Source: Bacteroidota bacterium | GTDB lineage: Bacteria > Bacteroidota > Bacteroidia > B-17B0 > Aurantibacillaceae | Direction of reading: 5' to 3' | Assembly: GCA_016185125.1 (NCBI GenBank) | Contig: JACPOC010000032.1 | Coordinates: 1 to 64,000, forward strand | DNA: 64,000 bases | In this document: piece after piece, positions 45,199 to 54,360 of the stretch | Layout: each line of letters opens with the position of its first letter | How positions within the stretch are numbered: the stretch's first letter is position 1 | Notes under the pieces: model-generated | What the model was told of the DNA's origin: nothing | The model's database searches: none | Seen by the model: only the letters and a program-made list of their open reading frames with translations | Position numbers and translations under genes: made by a program

Positions 45199-45468
45199 CT
45201 AAACTTTAGGTGGGGGGGATGTTTTAATGGGAGAAAAGGAAAGATACGTTTCATTGTAATTATAACAGCCTGTTTCTACCATATATTCACTCCGGTCAAA
45301 ATCTATAAAATTATTTAATATACTATCAGTGTCTCTGTTAACTTCATCATCTTCGCTGTCTATTTCATCTTGGTCGGAAGCATTTTTTTTAGTAAACTCC
45401 GTGTTGTCTTTTGAATCGCCTGATAGTTGAATGTAACTCGTAATTGTTAACAATATTGCTAAAAGCAA
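45199..45468 (-). CDS. Small acidic membrane-anchored protein, last of the metal-efflux cluster; start uncertain
   Basis: About 89 residues from a TTG at 45468, starting LLAILLTITSYIQLSG, then an acidic exposed region (DQDEIDSEDDEVNRDTDS) with a Cys-Tyr-Asn patch near the end and a PPP stretch before the stop. In-frame coding-like sequence continues upstream (KSRLNIFFSFILLLAILL), completing a normal transmembrane helix, but no ATG, GTG or TTG is there; CTG at 45504 would give MKSRLNIFFSF. It follows the porin-like gene by ~90 bases in the same direction. An acidic periplasmic tail beside a metal pump might bind cations; this is inference. No family recognised. Confidence 0.4.
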   Translation of the reverse strand: MLLAILLTITSYIQLSGDSKDNTEFTKKNASDQDEIDSEDDEVNRDTDSILNNFIDFDRSEYMVETGCYNYNETYLSFSPIKTSPPPKV

Positions 45469-45558
45469 AATAAAAGAAAAGAAAATATTTAAGCGCGATT
45501 TCAGTGAAGCGAATTTAGAAAAAAAACCAAGGAGAAAAAAATAAATAAAATAGGAAGT

Positions 45559-46842
45559 CTAAAGATGTATATGTACTCTTAATGAAAACACATGCACCGG
45601 CCCTCCGCGTGAGGCATTGTACGCAGGATTAAGTATAAGCTGATAATCAGGTGAGATTGAAAGGAAACACTTTTTAATATAAAAGAGATAGTAAATTTCC
45701 GAAATAAATTCATTGGCATAATTCAAATTGCCATCTCCAATAATAAAACCATAGCCTCCTTTTTTGAGATAGGCCTGGTGCTGGGGACTGATTCCGTTAA
45801 CAACAACGGCCGCGCCGATAACATCATCCACGCGCTTCCACCTTGTACCTTTTAAACTGAGTCCTATTTGTGCAGACTGATCTATCTCGGTATAAGACCA
45901 CGTTTCATTGTTTCCGTCATTATAACTTACACGAGCAAAAACTCCAAGGTTTTCTGTTAAAAAATGTTGCAGGTTAAGAGACGCTCCGTATTTGCTTCTT
46001 CCGAAACTTCTTTCTGCTGTAATATCAATGGTATCGGTGCGCGCCCTTGCTTTTGTGTAAGAACCCATTGGCGCATTGTTATAAAAGGTAAGTAATTTAA
46101 TCTTTCCTTTTTTCGAATAATTAAATTGAAATTCAAGTGTGCTTGCGTTGGCCTGTAAAAAATTATAATTTAAAACAGGACCGTTGGCTGTAAGGGACAC
46201 TGCGCTAAAAGCATATCGGTATTCAAATTTGGGTGACGAATATTGAAGAATTGCACCTGATGTATAACCACGGGTATTGGCAGGATAATCCCAAGCTCCG
46301 GCACTCATGAGGCTCCAGTTCATAAACTGAGTACGGGGGTTGTGACTAAATACATTTCCATCAAAAAAATCTGCTACTGAAAACTTACCTATAATAAAGC
46401 TAAACTGTTTATCAGTTTCTTTTTCGCTTACCTGATTAATTTCGTCTTGGGTATTAGAGAATTTACGCGAGAGAAAAATATTTTGTTTAAAGTAGGCGCG
46501 AGCCAAGTAAATTGCCGGAGCGGGACTGGCAATGCGGAATGTTTCGCCATTACTATAGCCGGCAATACCGCGGGTTTGGCTAAATCCAGATCCACCGGCC
46601 AGTTCGGGGTTAAAATAAAAAGAGGCACCTTTCCATAAACGTGCCCCAAAAAAAAGAGTGGTGGTTAGGGAAGATTGCGTTTCTTGGTTTTGTTGCAAAC
46701 TGTTTACACCTGAATAGGAAGCATTAAATTTTGGATGGTATTGTGTAATAACAGTTTGCTGAAAATGAAAATTCAGGCGTGGTGGTATGGTGTCAGGTTG
46801 AGCCCATAAAAAATAGGGAATGAAAATTACGAAGTATCGCAT
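45559..46842 (-). CDS. Outer-membrane porin-like barrel (carbohydrate-porin type)
   Basis: 427 residues. Start at 46842 (MRYFVIFIPYFLWAQ, signal peptide), 19 bases after the stop of the efflux pump gene; the earlier in-frame ATG would overlap that gene. The body shows alternating amphipathic strands, PELAGGSGFSQTRGIAGY (~85-102), IGKFSVADFFDGN, and ends in FSLRVHIHL, like an outer-membrane barrel. The pattern resembles OprB-type carbohydrate porins of Bacteroidota. Its place as the fourth transport gene of a metal-efflux operon suggests a role in metal or organic-acid traffic; not proven. Confidence 0.75.
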   Translation of the reverse strand: MRYFVIFIPYFLWAQPDTIPPRLNFHFQQTVITQYHPKFNASYSGVNSLQQNQETQSSLTTTLFFGARLWKGASFYFNPELAGGSGFSQTRGIAGYSNGETFRIASPAPAIYLARAYFKQNIFLSRKFSNTQDEINQVSEKETDKQFSFIIGKFSVADFFDGNVFSHNPRTQFMNWSLMSAGAWDYPANTRGYTSGAILQYSSPKFEYRYAFSAVSLTANGPVLNYNFLQANASTLEFQFNYSKKGKIKLLTFYNNAPMGSYTKARARTDTIDITAERSFGRSKYGASLNLQHFLTENLGVFARVSYNDGNNETWSYTEIDQSAQIGLSLKGTRWKRVDDVIGAAVVVNGISPQHQAYLKKGGYGFIIGDGNLNYANEFISEIYYLFYIKKCFLSISPDYQLILNPAYNASRGGPVHVFSLRVHIHL

Positions 46843-46861
46843 ACAAAAAAATGAATAGAAT

Positions 46862-49800
46862 CTAATCAAATTTTTTACGTTGTGCCGCATAGTAAATTAA
46901 AGGAAAAACCAACAGGGTTAAAATTGTGGCGCTGATTAATCCTCCAATTACTACAATAGCTAATGGTTTTTGAGTTTCGCTTCCTATACCGCTGCTCATT
47001 GCGGCCGGCAAAAGGCCAATGGCGGCCATCAATGCCGTCATTACAACGGGGCGAATGCGCGATTTCACTCCATCTTTAATTGCCTGATTGAGCGGAACCC
47101 GGTTATTCAGGTTCTGTTTAAAAACAGAAATGAGGATGACTCCGTTTTGAATACAAATACCAAAGAGCGCGATAAATCCTACGCCGGCAGAAATCCCAAA
47201 ATTCATACCGGTGATGTGAAGCGCTAAAATACCACCTATTAAAGCAAAAGGAACGTTAGACAATACAAGGCCGGCATCTTTTGCATTGCCAAATAAAACA
47301 AATAATATTATAAAAATTGCCACCAAGCTAATTGGTACAACCTGCCCCAATCTTTTAGAAGCCCTTACCTGGTTTTCGAACTCTCCCGTCCAGCTAATAG
47401 AATAGCCTTTTGGAAGCTGAAGATCCTTCACTCTATCCTGAGCCTCGGCAATTGTGCTGCCGAGATCGCGTTGGCGTATACTGAATTTTACTCCAATGAA
47501 TCGTTTGGTGTTATCGCGGTATATAAAAGCAGGGCCAGTATTTTTTTCAAGCTTGGCAATTTCCTTTAATGGAATTTTATTCCCTTTAATCGTTGGTACT
47601 TTTAAATTTAAAAGATCTTCTTCGGTTTTTCTAAAATCTTCACTATACCTTATCCGGATATCGAATTTTTTTTCGGCTTCATACATTTTGGTAACTGATT
47701 TTCCGCCAATCGCAATTTCTATTACTGTTTGCGCATCAGCCATGGTTACTCCGTAAAGTGCCATTTTTTCTTCCTGTAGAATAAGGCTCAGTTCGGGCTG
47801 ACCAATGTTTCGTAGAATTCCAATATCTTTTATACCTTCTACATTTTTAATTTTATTAATAACCTGGTTACTAAGATCATTAAGTTTATTCAAATCATTG
47901 CCATAAATTTTAACGGCATTGCTCGCGTTTATCCCTGCTACTGCTTCCGCAACATTATCAATAATTGGTTGCGAGTAATTAAAATTTACGCCTTGAAAAG
48001 TGGCTTTTAATTTTCCGTCCATTTCTTCAATAAGATTGTCTGTGCTTCTTTTTTTAGTCCATTCTTTTTTCTGTTTAAGGTTTACCTGCATTTGTACATA
48101 ATAAAATCCAGAGGGATCCGTTCCGTCATTGCTTCTGCCCGTTTGTGAAAGAATTCCGTTTACTTCCTGAAACTCGTTTAATTTGCGGCGAAGATCTTTT
48201 ACCATTTTTACAGTTGAATTAAGTGACTGGCTCATTGGAAATTTAGCTTCAACCCACAATGCTCCTTCGTTTAGCTGAGGAAGAAATTCCGTTCCTAAAA
48301 ACTTAGCTGAGAAAAGGGTTGCCACTAAAATCAATCCGGCTATTAACAGACTTAATTTTTTCTGGCGATATGTTTTTTCAAACCCTTTAATTACAATTCT
48401 ATCAAAAAAATTTACAATAAAATTATTCTTTTCTTTTACGTTTTTATTTAAAAGGAATGAACATAACACAGGAACAAGGGTAAGTGTGAAGAACAACGCG
48501 CCTAACAGGGCAAAGCCAAGAGTGTAAGCAAGAGGGGAAAACATTTTACCTTCTACCTTTTGAAAAGAAAAGATAGGAATGAGGGCGGTAATGATAATTA
48601 ATTTTGAAAAGAAGATTGCTATTGCCAGGTTGGAGCCGGTTTTTTTAATGATACCGAGCTTGGCCAGTTTGTTAAATTTCGGCATGCCGTTTTTATGCGC
48701 CATGTGATCAAGTGCCACGAAGACCCCTTCCACCATCACCACGGCCCCGTCGATAATGATTCCAAAATCCACGGCCCCCATGCTTAACAAATTAGCGGTC
48801 ATGCCCTTTAACCGTAAACATATAAAAGCGAAGAGAAGCGCCAGAGGAATGATAATAGAAACAATAAACGTGGTGCGCCAGTCGGCCATGAAAATAAAAA
48901 CAATTATGGTTACCAGCAGAATTCCTTCCAATAAATTTTTAATAACCGTGTCGGTGCAAAAGTTAATTAATTTATCGCGATCATAAAATGGCACCATCTT
49001 CACATCGGCCGGTAAAATGGTGGTGTTAAGCTCTTCTATCCGTTCTTTTAATTTTGCCAGAACATCTGCAGGGTTCTCTCCTTTTCGCATTACTACAATG
49101 CCTTCTACCACATCATCGTTATCGTTCAGTCCCACCTGACCTACACGCGGCATATTGGATTCTGATATCTTGGCTACATTTTTTATGTAAATAGGCATAT
49201 CGTTTTTTTCATCGATAATAATATTTTCTATATCTGAAATACTGCTTAAAAGGCCAATTCCACGAACAACAAAGGCTTGGCCATTTTTTTCAATCACATC
49301 GCCACCAACATTCACATTACTTTTGCCTACTGCATTGTAAACCTCTAGGGGCGTGATGTTATAACGGCTTAAGAGGTGTGGATAGATGCTTACTTCGTAT
49401 ATTTTTTCACGTCCACCAAAGGCAACAATATCGGCAATACCGGGAACACTGCGTAGGTTACGATCGATAATCCAGTTTTGGATCGTTAACAAGTCGCGTG
49501 AGTTACGCTTTTTGCTTTCAAGGGTGTATCTAAAAATTTCCCCCGTGGGGCCGTAAGGAGGCTGAACATCGGTTTCTACTCCTTCGGGCAGGGTAACGCC
49601 GCGCAACTGATTATTTACCTGTTGACGGGCAAATGCATCATCCACTTCATCGTCAAAAATAATTTTTATTACAGATAACCCGAACATGGTAATGGACCTG
49701 ACAGAAGTTTTTTTCTGAACCGGATTCATTGCAATTTCAATCGGGCTTGTAACAAAGCGCTCAACTTCTTCGGCGCTTCTTCCGTTCCATTCAGTAACGA

Positions 49801-49954
49801 TAATAATCTGAGCATTGGTAACATCCGGAAAAGCCTCAATAGGAGTATTCAGATAACTCACAACCCCGGCAATAATGAGAACCCCGGTAATAAAAAAAAC
49901 AAAGAAACGGTTCTTTAAAGAAAAGGAAACTATTGTTTTGATAAAATTATTCAT
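46862..49954 (-). CDS. CusA/CzcA-family heavy-metal efflux RND pump
   Basis: 1030 residues, 12 membrane helices with two large periplasmic loops. HME-RND signatures: NTPIEAFPDVTNAQI (~31-45), WNGRSAEEVERFVTSPIE (~54), GAVDFGIIIDGAVVMVEG with the proton-relay Asp residues (~393), and the C-terminal PLAIVVIGGL. It exports metal ions (Cu/Ag or Co/Zn/Cd) by proton antiport; the metal cannot be told from this reading. Forms a tripartite pump with the adaptor encoded 12 bases upstream and the TolC-type channel before it. Confidence 0.95.
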   Translation of the reverse strand: MNNFIKTIVSFSLKNRFFVFFITGVLIIAGVVSYLNTPIEAFPDVTNAQIIIVTEWNGRSAEEVERFVTSPIEIAMNPVQKKTSVRSITMFGLSVIKIIFDDEVDDAFARQQVNNQLRGVTLPEGVETDVQPPYGPTGEIFRYTLESKKRNSRDLLTIQNWIIDRNLRSVPGIADIVAFGGREKIYEVSIYPHLLSRYNITPLEVYNAVGKSNVNVGGDVIEKNGQAFVVRGIGLLSSISDIENIIIDEKNDMPIYIKNVAKISESNMPRVGQVGLNDNDDVVEGIVVMRKGENPADVLAKLKERIEELNTTILPADVKMVPFYDRDKLINFCTDTVIKNLLEGILLVTIIVFIFMADWRTTFIVSIIIPLALLFAFICLRLKGMTANLLSMGAVDFGIIIDGAVVMVEGVFVALDHMAHKNGMPKFNKLAKLGIIKKTGSNLAIAIFFSKLIIITALIPIFSFQKVEGKMFSPLAYTLGFALLGALFFTLTLVPVLCSFLLNKNVKEKNNFIVNFFDRIVIKGFEKTYRQKKLSLLIAGLILVATLFSAKFLGTEFLPQLNEGALWVEAKFPMSQSLNSTVKMVKDLRRKLNEFQEVNGILSQTGRSNDGTDPSGFYYVQMQVNLKQKKEWTKKRSTDNLIEEMDGKLKATFQGVNFNYSQPIIDNVAEAVAGINASNAVKIYGNDLNKLNDLSNQVINKIKNVEGIKDIGILRNIGQPELSLILQEEKMALYGVTMADAQTVIEIAIGGKSVTKMYEAEKKFDIRIRYSEDFRKTEEDLLNLKVPTIKGNKIPLKEIAKLEKNTGPAFIYRDNTKRFIGVKFSIRQRDLGSTIAEAQDRVKDLQLPKGYSISWTGEFENQVRASKRLGQVVPISLVAIFIILFVLFGNAKDAGLVLSNVPFALIGGILALHITGMNFGISAGVGFIALFGICIQNGVILISVFKQNLNNRVPLNQAIKDGVKSRIRPVVMTALMAAIGLLPAAMSSGIGSETQKPLAIVVIGGLISATILTLLVFPLIYYAAQRKKFD

Positions 49955-49966
49955 TTAAAAAGCTGA

Positions 49967-51070
49967 TTAGTCGTTAATTGCATCGTAAACCAAAAGCTGG
50001 TATTTTGAAATAATTTTTTCGCCTTCCTTGATACCTGAGTTGATATAAGTTTTTTGAGTGGTGGTTTGAAAAATTTCAATCTGCCGTGTTTCAATGTCAT
50101 TTTTATTTTTATAAACCATAACGTAGTTCCTGCTCTTATCAAATATCACAGCCGAAGAGGGAACGGCAAGTTTTTTTTCAGAGTTATGATACTTTAAAAT
50201 TACTTGAGCGAACATTTCAGGTTTAAGTTTGGCGGATGTATTTTTAAGGGTAATCCGGGCTTTCATGATTTTACTTTCAGGGTCCAGAATGCTGAAAAGT
50301 TTATCTACTTTGCCGTAGATGATGCTATCAGGATAGGCGATGGTTGTTATATGGGCGTCATATCCTTCTTTTATTTTTGGAATGTCGCTTTCGTAAACGT
50401 TGGCCATAACCCATACTTCAGAAAGGTCGGCAATTGTAAAAATAGGCAATGCGTTGTCGCTCTTTACATCTTCATTGTCGGTAATATTTTTTTTAATTAC
50501 ATAACCTGAAATGGGCGCTTTAACTTCATAATATCCTTTTGACTTACTGCCGTACAACTGTTGTAGTTCTTTTGCTTTGGCCAGTTCGGCCTCCGCCAAG
50601 TTAACTTCTGATTTACTTTGTACCAGATCTTTTTCAGATACAAGGCCGCTTTTAAACATGTCATTTGCCGCGTTGTATTTGCGGGTTGCGTTATTCAAAT
50701 TACTTTCGGCAGCCAATAAATCACGTTCGGAAGAAGCTACATCGCCGCTTAAAATAAATGCGAGGGTTTGTCCTTTACTCACAAAATCACCAAGATTTAC
50801 TTTTAATCCATTTACTCTTCCACCAACCCAGGCGTAAACATCAACCAGTTTGTCAAGGTTAGCTTCTACCTTTGCGGTTAGTTTTAGTTCGTTCTCAACC
50901 GTTTCTAATTCAACCGTTGATAATTGTATTTTGTTGGCCATTGAATCGCTGAGTTCAAAGGTTAGTGGTTTTTCCTTTTCAACCTGTTCCTGTTTGCAGG
51001 AGGCAAAAGAGATAAGAAGAAGCAGACAACCAAGGCCGCTTTTATTTAATAATTGTTTTTCCAACTTCAT
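49967..51070 (-). CDS. RND efflux periplasmic adaptor lipoprotein (CusB/CzcB-like)
   Basis: 367 residues. Lipobox FASC near residue 25 makes it a lipoprotein. Domains in order: barrel/lipoyl half (VYAWVGGRVNGLKVNLGDFV, ~78-97), alpha-hairpin (ERDLLAAESNLNNATRKYN, ~115-175), second lipoyl half (YYEVKAPISGYVIKKNI), beta-barrel, and a membrane-proximal domain ending in EGEKIISKYQLLVYDA. It bridges the CusA-type pump and the TolC channel and may pass metal on. Starts 29 bases before the TolC gene's stop (overlap), a sign of translational coupling. Confidence 0.93.
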   Translation of the reverse strand: MKLEKQLLNKSGLGCLLLLISFASCKQEQVEKEKPLTFELSDSMANKIQLSTVELETVENELKLTAKVEANLDKLVDVYAWVGGRVNGLKVNLGDFVSKGQTLAFILSGDVASSERDLLAAESNLNNATRKYNAANDMFKSGLVSEKDLVQSKSEVNLAEAELAKAKELQQLYGSKSKGYYEVKAPISGYVIKKNITDNEDVKSDNALPIFTIADLSEVWVMANVYESDIPKIKEGYDAHITTIAYPDSIIYGKVDKLFSILDPESKIMKARITLKNTSAKLKPEMFAQVILKYHNSEKKLAVPSSAVIFDKSRNYVMVYKNKNDIETRQIEIFQTTTQKTYINSGIKEGEKIISKYQLLVYDAIND

Positions 51071-52361
51071 AATTTAAATTTTCCTTAGCATTATATAATT
51101 CATTTTCGAGTTTATTAATTTGAATCATATTATTCTTAAATGATTCGTAATAATCTATAAACTCTACAATACTGATGTTTCTTTTCGAATAATTTTCAGT
51201 TAGCCCTTTTAACAGGTCGTTAAATTTGCTTTGTAAAGTTTTATCGGTTGTTTGATACATTTTACTTGTTTCAATCAGCATTTTATATGCTGCTATAACA
51301 TCTTGTTGTGCCGATAATTTGGATAGCTGATGGTTTAACTCGTTGACTTTTATCTTGGCCTGTGAAGCTTTTATATTTCCCTGGTTACGGTTAAACAACG
51401 GGATTTGAAAACCTATCCCAACACCATAATAGTTTTGAATATAGCTCGCATTGCGGTCATAGGTGCCGGCAATGTTGAGTTCAGGAACTCCTAACGCTTT
51501 TTGATATGTTAAATTGGCTTTTTCTTGTTTTGTTAGAAACTCTTGGATCTTTATATCTGAGCGGTTGGTAACAGAGCTGTCGAGAAGCTGCCTTAAATTT
51601 AGGTCGTTTTCCTCGTAGAGTATTGGCTTTAATTGCAGTATTGGTTTGTAAAATTTAAGCGAGGTGTCGGCCATTAAAATATGAAGGTTATTATTTGCTT
51701 CAAGTATGGCAAAGGCCGATTCTCTTTTTTCACCTTTTAAAGTGTTAAGAAAAGCTGAAAGCCTGAGGTATTCACTTAAAGAAATATTTCCTTTATCTAC
51801 CTGTACTTTATAATTATTAATATTTATTTCTATTGCTGTTACCTGCCCGGTATAAATAGCGTAAGTTTTTAATGCAAAGTAAAGGTTATAAAAATTGGTG
51901 CGTAGCTGATAACGCAAAGTTCTTAGTAAATCATAAAACTGATATTGGGCAATCTCTGTATTTATTTTGGCTACGTTTATACGCTTGTTTCTTTTTCCGG
52001 CAATTGAAAAAAGTTGGTTCAGGTTCATTTGGTTTTGCCCTAATGTTCCATCCGCATACACTGTTTTTGTAGGAAAATAACGCTTGCTCTGTTGGTTATA
52101 AATACTTTGTTCAAGATAAATATTGGGATTATTGAATACTCTTGCCTGCACTTCGAGTGCTTTATTAACCTCAATTTCGTATTTTGAGGCTAAAATTAAA
52201 AAGTTTTTGGAGAAAAAGGTATTCTCAAGGTCATTAAGCGTAAGTGGGATAGAGTCAGCAAAGGATTGCGCAAAAGAACGATCACTTACGGCAAACAACA
52301 ATAGAAGCGCAATGAACAATTTATTTGGCCATAAACTATAATTATTATGGGATTCACTCAT
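51042..52361 (-). CDS. TolC-family outer-membrane efflux channel (CusC/CzcC-like)
   Basis: 439 residues. Signal peptide (LFIALLLLFAVSDRSFAQ). Two TolC/OEP repeats of long helices (EIEVNKALEVQARVFNNPNI; GIGFQIPLFNRNQGNIKASQAK near 315) are visible. Provides the outer-membrane exit duct of the metal pump. It overlaps the adaptor gene by 29 bases. A hairpin region (52498-52523) separates it from the Cys-rich gene upstream. Confidence 0.92.
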   Translation of the reverse strand: MSESHNNYSLWPNKLFIALLLLFAVSDRSFAQSFADSIPLTLNDLENTFFSKNFLILASKYEIEVNKALEVQARVFNNPNIYLEQSIYNQQSKRYFPTKTVYADGTLGQNQMNLNQLFSIAGKRNKRINVAKINTEIAQYQFYDLLRTLRYQLRTNFYNLYFALKTYAIYTGQVTAIEININNYKVQVDKGNISLSEYLRLSAFLNTLKGEKRESAFAILEANNNLHILMADTSLKFYKPILQLKPILYEENDLNLRQLLDSSVTNRSDIKIQEFLTKQEKANLTYQKALGVPELNIAGTYDRNASYIQNYYGVGIGFQIPLFNRNQGNIKASQAKIKVNELNHQLSKLSAQQDVIAAYKMLIETSKMYQTTDKTLQSKFNDLLKGLTENYSKRNISIVEFIDYYESFKNNMIQINKLENELYNAKENLNYEVGKTIIK

Positions 52362-52497
52362 GTAATTAAAAAATATTTTGAATTAAATAATAAGGTTAGT
52401 TTTTAAGGTTAAGAACAACAAAATAAAACATAAAATTAATATTACTGCGAAAAAAAAGCGCATTTTTTATAAAATAAAGGAGTATGTTAATTTTTTA

Positions 52498-52523
52498 CCT
52501 GCTTACAATAAACCCTAAGCAGG
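52498..52523 (-). promoter_or_regulatory. Hairpin between the Cys-rich gene and the TolC gene
   Basis: CCTGCTTA/TAAGCAGG, an 8-bp perfect stem with a 10-base loop, 25 bases after the stop of the small gene. It is followed on the minus strand by TAAAAAATT rather than a T run, so it is not a classic terminator; it may be an mRNA-processing or attenuating element controlling expression of the pump genes. Confidence 0.4.
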
Positions 52524-52547
52524 GCAAATGATCAAAGGCGAAGAGTT

Positions 52548-52886
52548 CTACCTTGAAATAAAGAGAGGTTGCGTTGTGACACCCAAAGTTACTGATACGA
52601 GGCCCTCCCGGTGATATCCCTGAGGAGTATAACGCCTAAAAATATAGGGCAAAACCTGAAAAGCTTGTGTTAAACACGCTTTATCATTATCCTCCAATTC
52701 CTGTTCTTCAAAAAAAACATTATCAGAGGTGCAACCTTTTTCAGAATAAGGATTAATCTGCGCGTTTTTACAACATGCTAAATCATTTAAAGAGAGCTTG
52801 TGTAACGAATCATAGGTGTTTACAGAAAACGAAAATATTATAGCGGTCAAAAAAATTATTGAATTTATATTGTTTTTTGTTTTCAT
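52548..52886 (-). CDS. Small exported Cys-rich protein, first gene of the metal-efflux cluster
   Basis: 112 residues. A signal peptide (NSIIFLTAIIFSFSVNTY) is followed by cysteines in LACCKNAQ, KGCTSDN and KACLTQ and an acidic patch (FFEEQELEDNDK). The C-terminal third (PYIFRRYTPQGYHREGLVSV) is not Cys-rich. No family recognised. Its place as leader gene of an RND metal pump suggests a periplasmic metal chaperone or sensor, but it lacks the Met/His pattern of CusF. A strong -7 element sits just upstream (52901-52894) and a hairpin follows its stop. Function is an inference from position and Cys content. Confidence 0.6.
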   Translation of the reverse strand: MKTKNNINSIIFLTAIIFSFSVNTYDSLHKLSLNDLACCKNAQINPYSEKGCTSDNVFFEEQELEDNDKACLTQAFQVLPYIFRRYTPQGYHREGLVSVTLGVTTQPLFISR

Positions 52887-52893
52887 TATACGA

Positions 52894-52901
52894 CAAATGT
52901 A
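52894..52901 (-). promoter_or_regulatory. Bacteroidota -7 promoter element of the metal-efflux cluster
   Basis: TACATTTG on the minus strand, an exact TAnnTTTG, ends 7 bases before the ATG at 52886. No TTG at the standard -33 distance. The implied leader is very short. Confidence 0.5.
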
Positions 52902-52996
52902 CCACTATATTTAAATAATACTTATTATGCATATAAAATATATTTTAATTTTTTAATGATACGTTTATTACTTTTAATCCATCAAATTATTTTAAT

Positions 52997-54217
52997 ATGA
53001 ATAGGTTTATTTTAATTGCTGTTTTATACGCCCAAGCCCACTCTGCACAAAAAGTTACTGTAGTACAATTAAAAAAGCATATTAGTTTTTTAGCTTCCGA
53101 TTCATTAAAAGGAAGAGGAACGGGTACTGAAGATGAGCTAAAAGCCGCGAATTACATTGCAGACCAATTCAAACAAAATGGACTAATGTCTTTTAATAAC
53201 TCTTATTTGAAATCATTCACTTTTAAACATAATGCAAATCCTCACGATACTTCCACCAAAAATATAAATGAAAAAAAAGCTTATAATGTAATTGGCTATA
53301 TTGATAATAAAGCCTTAAATACTGTTGTAATTGGGGCGCATTATGATCATCTGGGATTGGGTCATGATCATAACAGTCTGGATGCAAATCCAGAAGGCAA
53401 AATACATAACGGCGCTGATGACAATGCCAGCGGTACTTCCGGCGTTATTGACTTGGCCAGATACTTTGCTTCCAATAAACAAACCGAACCTTTTAATTTT
53501 TTATTTATTTGCTTTAGCGGAGAAGAGCTCGGTTTGCTTGGCTCTAAAAAATGGTGCGATAACCCGGATATTGAATTAAATAAGATCAATTACATGATTA
53601 ATATGGATATGATCGGCAGATTAAATAAAGAGGAGAAATTACTGATTTACGGCGTCGGAACTTCACCGGTGTGGGTGCCTTTAATCGATTCATTAAAAAC
53701 TTCTTTTAGTATAAAAAAAGACAGTAGCGGAATTGGCCCAAGCGATCAAACATCATTTTACTTAAAAGATATTCCGGTTTTGCATTTTTTTACAGGTCAA
53801 CATCCAGATTATCATAAGCCTTCAGATGATGCAAATAAAATAAACTACAAAGGCGAAGTAAAAGTGCTTGAATATATTATCCAATTGATTGAAAAAACAT
53901 ATCCTTATCAGAAATTAGCCTTTACTAAAACCCGAACGCCGGATGCCGGAAAGGTTTCTTTTAAAGTTACAATGGGCGTAATGCCCGATTATACTTTTGA
54001 CGGTGTGGGTTTACGCATAGACGGAGTAACGGATGGAAGACCGGCATCAAAAGCAGGCGTTCAAACGGGCGATATTGTAAAAAAACTTGGCGACGTTGTG
54101 GTTAAAGATATACAGGATTACATGAAGGCTCTTTCTAGTTTTAAAAAAGGGGATACCACAAAGGTGGAAGTGTTGCGCGGAACAGAAATTAAAGTGTTAG
54201 ACCTGGAATTTAAATAA
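52997..54217 (+). CDS. M28-family zinc aminopeptidase-like protein with C-terminal PDZ domain
   Basis: 406 residues. N-terminal signal peptide (MNRFILIAVLYAQAHSAQ), then an M28 catalytic domain: VVIGAHYDHLG (His/Asp), NGADDNASG (bridging Asp), FSGEELGLLGS (catalytic Glu and ligand Glu), NMDMIGRL (Asp) and HPDYHKPSDD (His). A PDZ domain covers ~315-405 (MGVMPDYTFDGVGLRIDGV, GVQTGDIVKKLGD). Expected to release N-terminal residues from peptides in the periplasm or outside the cell. Single gene. Confidence 0.93.
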   Translation: MNRFILIAVLYAQAHSAQKVTVVQLKKHISFLASDSLKGRGTGTEDELKAANYIADQFKQNGLMSFNNSYLKSFTFKHNANPHDTSTKNINEKKAYNVIGYIDNKALNTVVIGAHYDHLGLGHDHNSLDANPEGKIHNGADDNASGTSGVIDLARYFASNKQTEPFNFLFICFSGEELGLLGSKKWCDNPDIELNKINYMINMDMIGRLNKEEKLLIYGVGTSPVWVPLIDSLKTSFSIKKDSSGIGPSDQTSFYLKDIPVLHFFTGQHPDYHKPSDDANKINYKGEVKVLEYIIQLIEKTYPYQKLAFTKTRTPDAGKVSFKVTMGVMPDYTFDGVGLRIDGVTDGRPASKAGVQTGDIVKKLGDVVVKDIQDYMKALSSFKKGDTTKVEVLRGTEIKVLDLEFK

Positions 54218-54319
54218 ATGGAACGCGTAAAGCTAAAGCATAAATTAAGGTTAACTATAAATGGCTTCTTTATTTTTTGAGAAGTTGTTTGTGCGATGAA
54301 ATTAAGCGCTTTAACATTT

Positions 54320-54350
54320 TTGATTCGAACAGAAAAAATCACTATGTTTG
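54320..54350 (+). promoter_or_regulatory. Complete Bacteroidota promoter (-33 TTG and -7 TATGTTTG) for apt
   Basis: TTG at 54320-54322, 20 bases, then TATGTTTG at 54343-54350; this is the standard spacing. It ends 10 bases before the ATG at 54361 and supports that start over an in-frame one at 54277. Confidence 0.7.
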
Positions 54351-54360
54351 TAAGCCTATA

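Noticed and set aside
45198-45210. Perfect palindrome CCTAAA-C-TTTAGG at the end of the small acidic protein gene
   Set aside because: It overlaps the stop codon, is only 6 bp per arm and lacks a T run; chance is likely.
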